Below are positions 24,407-33,267 of a stretch of DNA of 64,000 nt, one piece after another. Both the position numbers and the translations under genes were made by a program. The first letter of the stretch is position 1; each line of letters starts with the position of its first letter. Below the pieces are notes generated by a model. The model had not been told where the DNA came from. It made no database searches and saw only the letters and a list, made by a program, of their open reading frames with translations. Where the stretch lies: positions 263,635 through 327,634 of the forward strand of contig CAYWIF010000001.1 in NCBI GenBank assembly GCA_964458265.1, given 5' to 3'. The stretch comes from JAGVSR01 sp964458265. Lineage in GTDB: Bacteria > Pseudomonadota > Alphaproteobacteria > Rhizobiales > Hyphomicrobiaceae.

Positions 24407-25587
24407 TTCGATGTCTTGGTGCGGGCCGGCTCGGCCTGTGGGCGCGGATAAGGCGCGAAGTCGTGCGTATCGTTCGACAGGAGGTCGATGTACTTGCGGT
24501 TAATGAACACCTTGTCGCGCCACACTTTCTCTTCTTGCAACACGCCGATGGCGACGAGTTCCTTCAGATACCCCGAAACGGCGTGGCGCCGCCCCAGACC
24601 GATCTCCGTCAAGTTTTCGATACGGCAATAGGGCTGCGTGAAGATAACTTCGATGAGATCGCGTGAATAGATGCGGCGCGCATTGGCCCTTACAAACTCA
24701 GCGGTATCGAGCATCAAAGCGTTGATGGCCCGCACCTTGCTGTTCGTCCAGCGCGCCGTTTGTTCCACGGCTGTCAGCATGTAGATAATCCAAGGCTCCC
24801 ATTCGCCTTTCCGGGTGACCGCAGCAAGCGCCGCGTAGTAGTCGCTGCGCGTCTGGAGGATGTAGCGGCTCAGGTAGAGCGTCGGCTTATCGAGCAGCCC
24901 GGCCTGCACAAGGTAGAGCAGATTGAGGATGCGTCCGGTTCGTCCGTTTCCGTCACCGAACGGATGGATGGCTTCGAATTGATAATGCTGGACGGCCATT
25001 CTGATTACCGGGTCAATGTCGCTTTCGGTGTTGACGTAGCGCTCCCAGTCACCGAGCAGGTCGCGGATCAGCGGAGCGCCGTCCGGCGGCGTGTAGATGA
25101 CTTCGCCGGTCAGGCCGTTCTTCAGCGTGGTTCCCGGGGTCGCCCGAATATCCAAGTTGGTTGCGGTGATGGTCTGGCAGGTATCAACGGCAATGCGCAC
25201 GGACAGGGGACGCTCTCCGATTGCCTGAAAGCCCTGGTGCAAGGCGGTGCGGTAACGCAAGGCTTCCTTGGCCGCGGGATCGGTCGAAGCGGACTCGTGG
25301 CCGAGGCTGGCTTCGCGAAACAACGAGTCATTCGTCGTGACGATATTTTCTATTTCGGAGCTGGCGCGGGCTTCCAACATGGGAATGGCGTTGATGAGCA
25401 CGGACTGATCCGGAATGAGCTGGCCCGCGACCTTGAGCGAGGCGAGCTCGGCGCGCGTGGCAACGCATTTCTTCAGGACGGCCCGGGTCTCAAGTTCAAC
25501 CGCCGGCGGCAAAAGCGGGAGGGAATTGTACGGCCGCGCGGGATCCGGGGGGCTGTGCTTGACGGCTTTAGCGGTGGCCTTGGCCAT
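24403..25587 (-). CDS. Fic-family adenylyltransferase with built-in inhibitory motif
   Basis: Fic proteins usually transfer AMP from ATP to hydroxyl side chains of target proteins. The 394-residue product has the complete active-site motif HPFGDGNGRTGR near residue 225 and the beta-hairpin flap (TGEVIYTPPDGA). The N-terminal helix carries SSEIEN, which fits the inhibitory [S/T]xxxE[G/N] motif, so it is a class II, self-inhibited Fic. A C-terminal winged-helix-like region (ENLTEIGLGRRHAVSGYLKEL) is typical of the larger bacterial Fic/DOC proteins. It overlaps yggS by four bases. The target is unknown. The gene-free stretch upstream carries repeated motifs. Confidence 0.9.
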   Translation of the reverse strand: MAKATAKAVKHSPPDPARPYNSLPLLPPAVELETRAVLKKCVATRAELASLKVAGQLIPDQSVLINAIPMLEARASSEIENIVTTNDSLFREASLGHESASTDPAAKEALRYRTALHQGFQAIGERPLSVRIAVDTCQTITATNLDIRATPGTTLKNGLTGEVIYTPPDGAPLIRDLLGDWERYVNTESDIDPVIRMAVQHYQFEAIHPFGDGNGRTGRILNLLYLVQAGLLDKPTLYLSRYILQTRSDYYAALAAVTRKGEWEPWIIYMLTAVEQTARWTNSKVRAINALMLDTAEFVRANARRIYSRDLIEVIFTQPYCRIENLTEIGLGRRHAVSGYLKELVAIGVLQEEKVWRDKVFINRKYIDLLSNDTHDFAPYPRPQAEPARTKTSK

Positions 25588-25659
25588 GTCTCATGTCCGT
25601 TTTTGGCGGGTTTTGACGTATGAGGGTGTCCTCATGGGCGAATCGTACGCATGATAGCG

Positions 25660-25785
25660 GTTATTGTGGTCGATTTTTACTAATTTTCGACCACGACGGC
25701 TGGGACATGGCAGGCAATCGGCCATGATCAGCCTTTCATGGTCGAAAAACTCGTAAAATCTACCATGACATCGCCCTCATGGTCG
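25660..25785. repeat. TGGTCG-motif repeats upstream of the Fic gene
   Basis: The 365-base stretch 25588-25952 between fic and leuS has no gene. It contains an inverted repeat, GTGGTCGA (25666-25673) and TCGACCAC (25687-25694) around an AT-rich 13-base loop. Two further copies of the half-site, as CATGGTCG, lie near 25738 and 25778, and CATGGT/ACCATG pairs occur between. The layout looks like multiple binding sites for a regulator of fic-yggS, or a degraded repeat. No protein can be named. Confidence 0.45.
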
Positions 25786-25952
25786 CCAACGGCCCATGAT
25801 CCGGACGTCATGCGAGAAAAATCGGAAAAACCGCCGGTGACCAAGCCCGGCCGTGAGCCACACATCGCGCCGCCTTGACCCCCCTCGATATTCAGGGTCT
25901 TTAGCCCGCCGAAGCCCCTCCTTAACCATCGCCCGGCATCACCCGAAATCCC

Positions 25953-28562
25953 ATGGCAACCGAACGCTACAACGCCCCCGACCGCGAACAACACTGGCAA
26001 GCGGCATGGGACGAGGCCGGAATATTCGCGGCCGGCGCCGATCAAACGACACCCAAATGCTACGTTTTGGAGATGTTCCCGTACCCGTCGGGGCGGATCC
26101 ACATGGGGCATGTGCGCAACTACGCCATGGGCGACGTGTTCGCGCGCTACAAGCGGGCCAAAGGGTTCAACGTGCTGCATCCGATGGGATGGGATGCGTT
26201 CGGGATGCCGGCCGAGAACGCCGCGCTTGAACGCAAGACGCATCCGGCGGCGTGGACCTACGCCAACATCGACGCGATGAAGGCGCAATTGAAGTCGATG
26301 GGCCTGTCGCTCGACTGGTCGCGCGAGATCGCGACGTGCAACGTCGCCTACTACAAGCATCAGCAGGCGATCTTCCTCAAGCTTCTGGAAAAGGGCCTCG
26401 CCTATCGCGGTCCCGGCAAGGTGAACTGGGATCCCGTCGACAACACGGTGCTTGCGAACGAGCAGGTGATCGATGGGCGCGGGTGGCGCTCGGGCGCGCT
26501 CGTCGAACAGCGCGAGATGCAGGTCTGGTACTTCAAGATCTCGGCCTTCGCGGACGAGCTTCTGGCCGCGCTCGGCAATCTCGACAAGTGGCCGGAAAAA
26601 GTGCGCCTGATGCAGGCCAACTGGATCGGCCGGTCGGAGGGTATGTCGCTCAGGTGGGCGCTCGATCCGCAGGGTGCGCCGGACGGCGAAACGGAAATCG
26701 AAGTATTCACGACGCGGCCGGATACGTTGTTCGGGGCCGCGTTTGTTGCGATCGCGGCGGATCATCCGCTGGCGCGCAAGATTGCCGAAAAGAACCCGGC
26801 GCTCGCGGCGTTCGCGGACGAGTGCCGGCGGCGCGGCACGTCGGTGATTGAAATTGAGAAGGGCGAGAAACTCGGCTTCGATACGGGACTGAAGGTGCGC
26901 CATCCACTCGATCCGGATTGGCTGGTGCCGGTGTGGGTCGCGAACTTCGTGCTGATGGACTACGGCACCGGCGCGATCTTCGGCTGCCCGGCCGGCGATC
27001 AACGCGACCTCGATTTTGCACGGAAATACGGGCTTCGCGTGATTCCCGTCGTGCTGCCTGCGGGCGCCGATGCAGCTTCGTTCAAGATCGACACCGTGGC
27101 CGCCGACGGCGACGGCACGATGATAAACTCGCGCTTTCTCGACGGGCTATCGACGGCGGATGCGTTCCAGAAGGCCGCCGAGAAGCTTGAAGCGCTGACG
27201 CTCGGCGGCAAGCCTGTCGGCAAACGACAAGTGCGGTACCGGCTGAAGGATTGGGGCATTTCGCGGCAGCGGTATTGGGGCTGTCCAATCCCGGTCATTC
27301 ACTGCGAGACGTGTGGCGTGGTGCCAGTGCCGGCGAAAGATCTTCCGGTCGAGTTGCCGGAAGATGCGACGTTCGACAAGCCAGGCAATCCGCTGGAGCG
27401 GCATCCGACATGGAAAAATTGCGCATGCCCCAAATGCGGAAAAGCGGCGCGGCGCGAGACGGACACGATGGACACATTCGTCGACAGCTCGTGGTACTAC
27501 GGCCGCTTCACGGCTCCCGGCAGCGCCAGCGCGATCGACGCGAAGGCCGCCAACTACTGGCTGCCGGTTGATCAATACATCGGCGGTATCGAGCACGCGA
27601 TTTTGCACCTGCTCTATTCGCGCTTCTTCTGGCGCGCGATGGGCGAAGCGGGGGCGGCACCGGCGGCGGTGAAGGAACCGTTCGCGGCTCTCTTCACGCA
27701 AGGCATGGTCACGCATGAGACCTACAGGTCGGACACCGGCGCTTGGCTGCTACCGGTGGAGGTTTCGCTTGAAGGCGAAGGCGACACCCGGCGCGCGACG
27801 GAAATCGCGACCGGCAAGCCGGCGAGCATCGGCTCGGTAGAGAAAATGTCGAAGTCGAAGAAGAACCTGGTCGATCCGGACGACATCATCCAACACTGGG
27901 GAGCCGACTGCGCGCGCTGGTTCATGTTGTCGGACAGCCCGCCGGAGCGGGACGTGATCTGGACGGAGGCCGGCGTGCAGGGCGCGGGTCGGTTCATCCA
28001 GCGTATCTGGCGGCTCGTCAGCGACATCGCCGAGCGGCCGAAGGGGCGCCTTTCGCCGACCGCCTCAGAGGATGCCATGGAGGTGCGCCGGGCGGCCCAT
28101 AAGGCCCTCGACGCGGTTGGCCGGAACATCGAGGCCTTGAGATTTAACGTGGCCGTCGCGCAGATCTACGAGTTTACGAATGCGCTGTCGGCAGCATTGG
28201 CCAAGTCCGGTGAAGATGTGGATGCGGCGCTGCATGAATGCGCCGTTATACTCGTCAAGATGATCGCGCCGATGATGCCGCATTTGGCTGAAGAATGCTG
28301 GGCGCGGCTTGGATACAACACCCTGCTCGCCAAAGAACCCTGGCCCGAGGCCGATCCGGGGTTGCTCGTTGACGATCGCGTGACCCTTGCCGTACAGGTC
28401 AATGGTAAGCGGCGTGGGGAGATAACCCTCGCGCGAGCCGCCACAAATGCCGAAGCAGAAGCCGCGGCAATGGCGCTCGAGCCCGTCGTGAAAGCCCTTG
28501 AGGGGCGGCCGGCCAAAAAGGTCATCGTCGTGCCTCAGAGGATCGTGAATATCGTTGCCTGA
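25953..28562 (+). CDS. leuS: Leucyl-tRNA synthetase
   Basis: The 869-residue class I synthetase charges tRNA-Leu. It shows the HIGH-type motif in PSGRIHMGHVRNYAMGD (about residue 48), the CP1 editing domain with FTTRPDTLFGAAFVAIAADHP, the zinc/hinge region with CETC and CPKCG cysteines, and KMSKSKKNLVDPDDII near residue 630. The C-terminal anticodon-binding and LeuRS-specific domains are complete, ending in the usual KVIVVPQRIVNIVA. ATG 25953 matches the family. It heads a unit with lptE and holA: lptE starts 7 bases after leuS, a Rhizobiales arrangement. Confidence 0.98.
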   Translation: MATERYNAPDREQHWQAAWDEAGIFAAGADQTTPKCYVLEMFPYPSGRIHMGHVRNYAMGDVFARYKRAKGFNVLHPMGWDAFGMPAENAALERKTHPAAWTYANIDAMKAQLKSMGLSLDWSREIATCNVAYYKHQQAIFLKLLEKGLAYRGPGKVNWDPVDNTVLANEQVIDGRGWRSGALVEQREMQVWYFKISAFADELLAALGNLDKWPEKVRLMQANWIGRSEGMSLRWALDPQGAPDGETEIEVFTTRPDTLFGAAFVAIAADHPLARKIAEKNPALAAFADECRRRGTSVIEIEKGEKLGFDTGLKVRHPLDPDWLVPVWVANFVLMDYGTGAIFGCPAGDQRDLDFARKYGLRVIPVVLPAGADAASFKIDTVAADGDGTMINSRFLDGLSTADAFQKAAEKLEALTLGGKPVGKRQVRYRLKDWGISRQRYWGCPIPVIHCETCGVVPVPAKDLPVELPEDATFDKPGNPLERHPTWKNCACPKCGKAARRETDTMDTFVDSSWYYGRFTAPGSASAIDAKAANYWLPVDQYIGGIEHAILHLLYSRFFWRAMGEAGAAPAAVKEPFAALFTQGMVTHETYRSDTGAWLLPVEVSLEGEGDTRRATEIATGKPASIGSVEKMSKSKKNLVDPDDIIQHWGADCARWFMLSDSPPERDVIWTEAGVQGAGRFIQRIWRLVSDIAERPKGRLSPTASEDAMEVRRAAHKALDAVGRNIEALRFNVAVAQIYEFTNALSAALAKSGEDVDAALHECAVILVKMIAPMMPHLAEECWARLGYNTLLAKEPWPEADPGLLVDDRVTLAVQVNGKRRGEITLARAATNAEAEAAAMALEPVVKALEGRPAKKVIVVPQRIVNIVA

Positions 28563-28569
28563 GGCGCGT

Positions 28570-29133
28570 ATGATCGAAACTCGTCGCAACGAAACGGCAG
28601 ATCGCAAGGGCTCGCGTGGCTGGCGCGCGCTCGGCGGCGCCGTTTTGCTTAGCGGCGCGCTTCTCGGCGGTTGCGGCGATGCCGGCTTCCGGCCCATGTA
28701 CGGCGGTGCTGGCATCGGCGGGGCATCGGCTTCAGAGAAGCTCGCGCAGGTCGATATCTCAACCATCCCGGGCCGGGTCGGGCAGCAACTGCGCAACGAA
28801 TTCATTTTCCAGTCAACCGGCGGCGGGGCACGCGCGGAGCCTGTGTACCGGCTGGAAGTGGCGATCCGCGAGTCCGTCAATTCAACGCTCGTGGACCGGA
28901 CCGGCGACGCGCGCGCGCAAGTCTACAACCTCGATGCCTCGTTCAAGCTTGTCCGGATCGCCGACAGCCAGGTCGTGATGGAAGGCAAGAGCTATTCGCG
29001 GGCTGCCTTCGACCGCTTCAGCTCCATCTATTCGAACGTGCGCGCACGCGAGGAAGCTGAAACGCGCGCAGCCAAGACCATCGCGGAAGAATTGCGCACG
29101 CGCATCAGTGCGTATGTCGCGACCGCCGCTTAG
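28570..29133 (+). CDS. lptE: LPS-assembly lipoprotein LptE
   Basis: LptE plugs the LptD barrel that inserts lipopolysaccharide in the outer membrane. The 187-residue product has an N-terminal lipoprotein signal (GAVLLSGALLGGCGDAGFRPMYGG, in part) with lipidated Cys near residue 36, the diagnostic CGFRPMYG-like stretch and the LptE-type domain (VYRLEVAIRES, VYNLDASFKLVR, EGKSYSRAAFDRFSSIYSNVRAR). It starts at ATG 28570, 7 bases after leuS, and is followed after 6 bases by holA. Function rests on family resemblance and on the conserved leuS-lptE-holA order. Confidence 0.88.
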   Translation: MIETRRNETADRKGSRGWRALGGAVLLSGALLGGCGDAGFRPMYGGAGIGGASASEKLAQVDISTIPGRVGQQLRNEFIFQSTGGGARAEPVYRLEVAIRESVNSTLVDRTGDARAQVYNLDASFKLVRIADSQVVMEGKSYSRAAFDRFSSIYSNVRAREEAETRAAKTIAEELRTRISAYVATAA

Positions 29134-29139
29134 TCCGTC

Positions 29140-30168
29140 ATGGTGGCCGTCAAGGCGCATCAGGCCCAGGCATTTCTGAAATCTCCCGACGCCCGCTATT
29201 CCGCCTATCTCGTATTCGGAGGCGACGCAGGGCTCGTCAGCGAGCGTGCGGCAGGCATCGCCAAGGCAATCGCGGCGCAGGAAAGCCCGCCGGGCGAAGT
29301 CGTCCGGCTGGACGAGATCGACATCGATGCCGATCCGGACCGGCTTTCCGTCGAATTGCTGACGATCCCGATGTTCGGCGGACGCAAGATCGTGCGGGTC
29401 GAATCCAGCCGGCGTGTCAACGCCGCGATGCTCAAACCCCTCTTGGACGTGAAGTCGCTGGCGGGCGTTCTGGTTGTCGAAGCCGGCAATCTGAAAAAGG
29501 ACGATGCGATCCGCCTCGCGTTCGAGAAGGCACCAAATGCGGCGGCTATAGCCTGTTATGCGGACGACGCGCGCGACCTCGACAGTGTCATCACCGAAGT
29601 CTTGATGCCGTTCAGGCTAAAGATCACGCCAGAAGCGCGCCTACTCCTGATCAGCCGCCTCGGGGCGGATCGCGCGATGTCGCGCGGGGAAATCGAGAAA
29701 CTCGCAATCTATGCCCAGGGACGCGAAACCATCACTGACGAGGATGTCGAAGCCGTTGTCGGGGATGCCGCCGAACTGACCGTCGATCGCATCGTCACCG
29801 CTTCGGCGAACGGCGACGGGCCGCGCGCGGTGACGGAACTGCAGCGGGCACTCGCGGCGGGGGAGAGCGCGCAAGGTATCATCGCGGCAATCCAGCGGCA
29901 CTTCACGCGGCTGCATCGGCTGCGCGCCTCAGTCGACGGCGGCAAATCGATCGAGCAGGCCATTGGCGAGATCAGGCCGCCAATCCATTTCAAGCAGAAG
30001 GACGTGCTTGGCGCGCAGTGCCGGGCCTGGCGTGCCGAGGCCTTGGACGCGGCACTGATGGGAACAGCGAGTGCGGCGCGAACGGCGCGGGTATCACCGG
30101 CGCTGGATGATCTCATTGCAGAGCGGCTTATCCTGTCAATTTCGCGGCTCGCGCGGACGCCGCGCTGA
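29140..30168 (+). CDS. holA: DNA polymerase III subunit delta
   Basis: HolA opens the beta sliding clamp as part of the clamp loader. The 342-residue product has the delta N-terminal fold (AYLVFGGDAGLVSERAAGIAKAI, in part), LLTIPMFGGRKIVRVE, LEKAPNAA-like and ITPEARLLLISRLGADRAMSRGEIEKLAIYA segments, and the C-terminal collar (LQRALAAGESAQGIIAAIQRHF). It lacks Walker motifs, as expected for delta. It follows lptE by 6 bases and belongs to the leuS unit. Confidence 0.92.
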   Translation: MVAVKAHQAQAFLKSPDARYSAYLVFGGDAGLVSERAAGIAKAIAAQESPPGEVVRLDEIDIDADPDRLSVELLTIPMFGGRKIVRVESSRRVNAAMLKPLLDVKSLAGVLVVEAGNLKKDDAIRLAFEKAPNAAAIACYADDARDLDSVITEVLMPFRLKITPEARLLLISRLGADRAMSRGEIEKLAIYAQGRETITDEDVEAVVGDAAELTVDRIVTASANGDGPRAVTELQRALAAGESAQGIIAAIQRHFTRLHRLRASVDGGKSIEQAIGEIRPPIHFKQKDVLGAQCRAWRAEALDAALMGTASAARTARVSPALDDLIAERLILSISRLARTPR

Positions 30169-30253
30169 GCGCGAACTTTTCGCCAAGATGCCCTGTTGCG
30201 CCAGCCATCGCGGCACCTATAGTCCGCGCGGGTTTTTTCGCCGAGGAGATGTC

Positions 30254-31252
30254 ATGTCCGCCGCCCGCTTCGCCGTTACCGCCATCGGCAACGCCATTGT
30301 CGATATCATCGGGCGATGTGACGAAGACTTTCTTGCCCGGCATGGCGCTGCCAAAGGTTCCATGCGTCTGGTCGATGCGGAAACGGTGCAGCGGCTCTAC
30401 AGCGAGATGGGACCGGCCATCGAAATTTCGGGTGGCTCGGCCGCAAATACCATGGTCGGGCTGGCGTCCTTCGGCGGCAAGGCGGCGTTCATCGGCAAAG
30501 TCGCAGACGATGAATTCGGTCGCATCTTCCGGCACGACATCGGGGCGGCCGGCGTCGCGTTCGAGACGGCGGCGGTCAGTGGCAAGGCTCCGACGTCACG
30601 CTCGCTCATTCTCGTCACGCGGGATGGCGAGCGGACCATGAATACGTTTCTCGGCATCAGCACCGATCTCGATCAAGCAGAAGTCGACGCGGCGACGGTG
30701 ACGGGGGCCGGGGTCATCTACCTGGAGGGGTATCTCTTCGACCAACCCCATGCGATGGCCGCGTTCCGGCATGCGGCGGCACTTGCAAACAATGCGGGAC
30801 GGGCCGTAGCGCTGACCCTGTCGGACGGGTTTTGCGTCGACCGCCATCGGAACGCATTCCTCGATTTCATTCGTTCGGATGTGGACATCCTGTTTGCCAA
30901 TGAAGCGGAGATCGCGTCGCTCTACGAAACGGCAAACTTCGACGAAGCCGCCAACCGGGCCGCGGCGGACACGAAGCTTGCCGTGCTGACGCGGAGCGCC
31001 AAAGGCTCGCTGATCCTGGCGGACGGAGTAAGACACGAAATCCCCGTCGAACCGGTCGCCGAAGTCGTCGATACGACAGGGGCCGGCGATCTTTACGCGG
31101 CGGGCTTCCTCTACGGGCTGACTTCTGGTGCCGACCTGGCCACCGCCGGCCGGCTCGGAAGCCTGGCTGCCGCGGAAATCATTTCGCACGTGGGCGCCCG
31201 GCCGCAGACGAATTTGGGCGAATTGGCTCGGTCGCGCGGCTTGATTGCTTGA
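30254..31252 (+). CDS. PfkB-family carbohydrate/adenosine kinase
   Basis: The 332-residue product is a ribokinase-fold sugar kinase. It shows the N-terminal AIGNAIVDIIGRCDEDFLA, the GGSAANTMVGLASFGGKAAFIGKVADDEFG substrate motif, and the C-terminal ATP/anion-hole signature DTTGAGDLYAAGFLYG with the catalytic Asp. Adenosine kinases in Rhizobiales have this length and start; the substrate (adenosine, ribose or another nucleoside) is not proven. ATG 30254 is preceded by GAGGAG (30243-30248). It follows holA by 85 bases. Confidence 0.88.
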   Translation: MSAARFAVTAIGNAIVDIIGRCDEDFLARHGAAKGSMRLVDAETVQRLYSEMGPAIEISGGSAANTMVGLASFGGKAAFIGKVADDEFGRIFRHDIGAAGVAFETAAVSGKAPTSRSLILVTRDGERTMNTFLGISTDLDQAEVDAATVTGAGVIYLEGYLFDQPHAMAAFRHAAALANNAGRAVALTLSDGFCVDRHRNAFLDFIRSDVDILFANEAEIASLYETANFDEAANRAAADTKLAVLTRSAKGSLILADGVRHEIPVEPVAEVVDTTGAGDLYAAGFLYGLTSGADLATAGRLGSLAAAEIISHVGARPQTNLGELARSRGLIA

Positions 31253-31501
31253 TTCCCTCGGAATCGGATTAAGAGCTGGCTTGAATAGGCCATTGCCGTC
31301 CAATGCGCGATTGCCGGCGAGTTGTAGCTGAATCGGCTCGTTTCGTTCTCGCGGCATTGCGTGTATCCGGTGTAATTGCGCAACAGAAACAACCTGTTCC
31401 ATGCGTTTCTTTATATAGACCCAATTAAACTCCCTGGAAATTGCGGCGAATTCCGGCATTCTTTTCGTGTTTCCGCACTTCATTACCAGGGTCAAAAACG
31501 A

Positions 31502-32077
31502 ATGGCACAGAAGACCGCGGCACGCGGCCGGCCGAAGGGCACGGGCCTCGATGATGCCGGTCCCCTTGCAGCCATCGCCGAAATGATCTCCGCCAATCCG
31601 GGAATGAAACCGACGACGGCCATAAAGGCAATTGGGATTACCGACCCGTCGACGGTGCGCCGCCTCCGCGACAAGTATCAACAGCGACATGCCCCGCGCG
31701 ATTGTGTGCCAAAGGCTCGTGCAACCGGCAATGTGATCGCCTTCGAGGTGCATTCTGCTACCAAGAGCCGGCGCGAAATTCGGCCACAACAATCTGTTTC
31801 GCCCAAGTCTATGCCGCCTGCGGCAAAGTCAGAGGCGGATCAATCGCCGAAAGCCGCCGACGAGCACCCGGCGCGCTCCAACATCGACGTAAAACCCGAT
31901 CTTCTTGCGGCGGCGTTCGCAGCCAGCGTGGCAACCGGCAAGACGGCGATCCACTTGCACTACAAGACGATGTGGTACGCGTTTCACTGGTCTCCTTATG
32001 CGTTTTTTATCCGCAATACCGAGTTTGCGCATCTTGTTCTGTCGAGCTTGACGGAAAAGGACGAGACTTCGCGGTGA
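31502..32077 (+). CDS. Hypothetical AT-hook/HTH-like DNA-binding protein
   Basis: The 191-residue protein begins with a basic stretch ARGRPKGTG that matches an AT-hook core (RGRPK). A helical part follows, AIAEMISANPGMKPTTAIKAIGITDPSTVRRLRDKY (in part), which looks like a helix-turn-helix. The middle is Ser/Pro/Lys-rich and disordered; the C-terminal 60 residues are hydrophobic and aromatic (HYKTMWYAFHWSPYAFFIRNTEF, in part). I do not recognise a named family. ATG 31502 was chosen; the frame is open to 31376 but without homology-like features. A terminator follows. Codon use is less GC-rich than its neighbours, a hint of foreign origin. Confidence 0.55.
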   Translation: MAQKTAARGRPKGTGLDDAGPLAAIAEMISANPGMKPTTAIKAIGITDPSTVRRLRDKYQQRHAPRDCVPKARATGNVIAFEVHSATKSRREIRPQQSVSPKSMPPAAKSEADQSPKAADEHPARSNIDVKPDLLAAAFAASVATGKTAIHLHYKTMWYAFHWSPYAFFIRNTEFAHLVLSSLTEKDETSR

Positions 32078-32127
32078 TCGCGAGCCGCGAAACGAAGCCC
32101 GCCCGAAAAGCCACTCCATCAACTTTC

Positions 32128-32158
32128 AAGGCCGCTCCCCAAGCGGCCTTTTCTTTTT
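32128..32158 (+). terminator. Rho-independent terminator
   Basis: AAGGCCGCT (32128-32136) pairs with AGCGGCCTT (32142-32150), followed by TTCTTTTT. It ends the AT-hook protein transcript, just before the convergent coaA. Confidence 0.9.
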
Positions 32159-32194
32159 GTCGATTGAATTGAATAGGGCGTGGAATGGGCGCAA

Positions 32195-33250
32195 TCAGAG
32201 TTTGCGCAGGGCGACGGATTCGACGCGGTGATCCGCGGTTTTGCGCAGTATGAGACGTGCGCGCTGCCGGGTGGGCAGAATGTTTTCTTCGAGGTTGCGC
32301 AGATTGATGCTCGACCAAAGTTCGAGCGCGCGCGACCTGGCCTCGTCGGGAGACATGCCGGCGTACTTGTGAAAGTAAGCTCCCGGATCGCGAAATGCCG
32401 TCGAGCGGAGGCGCATGAACCGCTCAAGATACCATTCTTCGATCACAGGCGGTTCGGCGTCGATGTAGATCGAAAAGTCGAAGAAATCGGAGACGAAAGG
32501 AATCTCCGCGCCGTCTTTGGGGAGCCGGCCCGGCTGCAGCACATTCAAACCCTCGACGATCAAGATATCGGGCCGGCGGAAGACGGCCTTCTGATCCTCC
32601 AGAATGTCGTAATGGAAGTGCGAATAGACCGGTGCCTCGACAAGGTCCTTGCCGGATTTGACGTCGGCCAGGAACTGCAGGAGGGCGGCGGTGTCGAAAC
32701 TTTCGGGGAAGCCTTTGCGGTTCATAATCCCGCGCGCTTCCAATTCGGAGTTGGGCAGGAGAAAGCCGTCGGTGGTCATCAGATCGACGCGCGGATGATC
32801 CGGCCAGCGGGCGAGCAGAGCTTTGAGAACACGCGCCGTGGTGCTTTTGCCGACGGCAACGGAGCCGGCGACGCCGATGATGAACGGCACCCTGTTGTCG
32901 GCGTGGCCGAGGAAGGTCGTCGTCACGGCATGCAATTGCTGGAGTGCTGCGACGTAGAGATTGAGGAGGCGGGATAGCGGCAGATAAATCTGCTCAACCT
33001 CATCGACGGAGAGCTCCTCGATGATGCCGGAGAGCTGCTCGAGTTCCTCGGGCAACAGCGTCATGGGTGTGTCGGCACGCAGCCGGGCCCAATCGGAACG
33101 GGTGAAGATACGGTACGGCGAGAACGCGAGTGACTGGTCGCTGTCGGGCAGCGTCGACCGGCTGCCGCGGCGCTTTTTCTCCACGGGGCTACCGCGCAGG
33201 GGCTTGGGCGGGTTGCGACGCTTAGACCGGCGTTCGTGGACTGGATTCAC
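32195..33250 (-). CDS. coaA: Pantothenate kinase, type I (CoaA)
   Basis: CoaA phosphorylates pantothenate, the first step of CoA synthesis. The 351-residue product has P-loop GVAGSVAVGKSTTARV (about residue 140), PRVDLMTTDGFLLPN, MNRKGFPESFD and the C-terminal FFDFSIYIDAEPPVIEEWYLERF. It is about 35 residues longer than the E. coli enzyme, with an N-terminal Arg/Lys-rich extension. The start used is GTG 33250; another GTG 22 codons in (33184) is possible. It lies 17 bases after hisE. Confidence 0.95.
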   Translation of the reverse strand: MNPVHERRSKRRNPPKPLRGSPVEKKRRGSRSTLPDSDQSLAFSPYRIFTRSDWARLRADTPMTLLPEELEQLSGIIEELSVDEVEQIYLPLSRLLNLYVAALQQLHAVTTTFLGHADNRVPFIIGVAGSVAVGKSTTARVLKALLARWPDHPRVDLMTTDGFLLPNSELEARGIMNRKGFPESFDTAALLQFLADVKSGKDLVEAPVYSHFHYDILEDQKAVFRRPDILIVEGLNVLQPGRLPKDGAEIPFVSDFFDFSIYIDAEPPVIEEWYLERFMRLRSTAFRDPGAYFHKYAGMSPDEARSRALELWSSINLRNLEENILPTRQRARLILRKTADHRVESVALRKL

Positions 33251-33267
33251 GGGAAACCAACGCTCCG

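Noticed and set aside
25728..27002. A 424-codon minus-strand frame opposite the leuS 5' half
   Set aside because: Arg/His-rich low-complexity translation antisense to leuS; no domain or ribosome-binding site.
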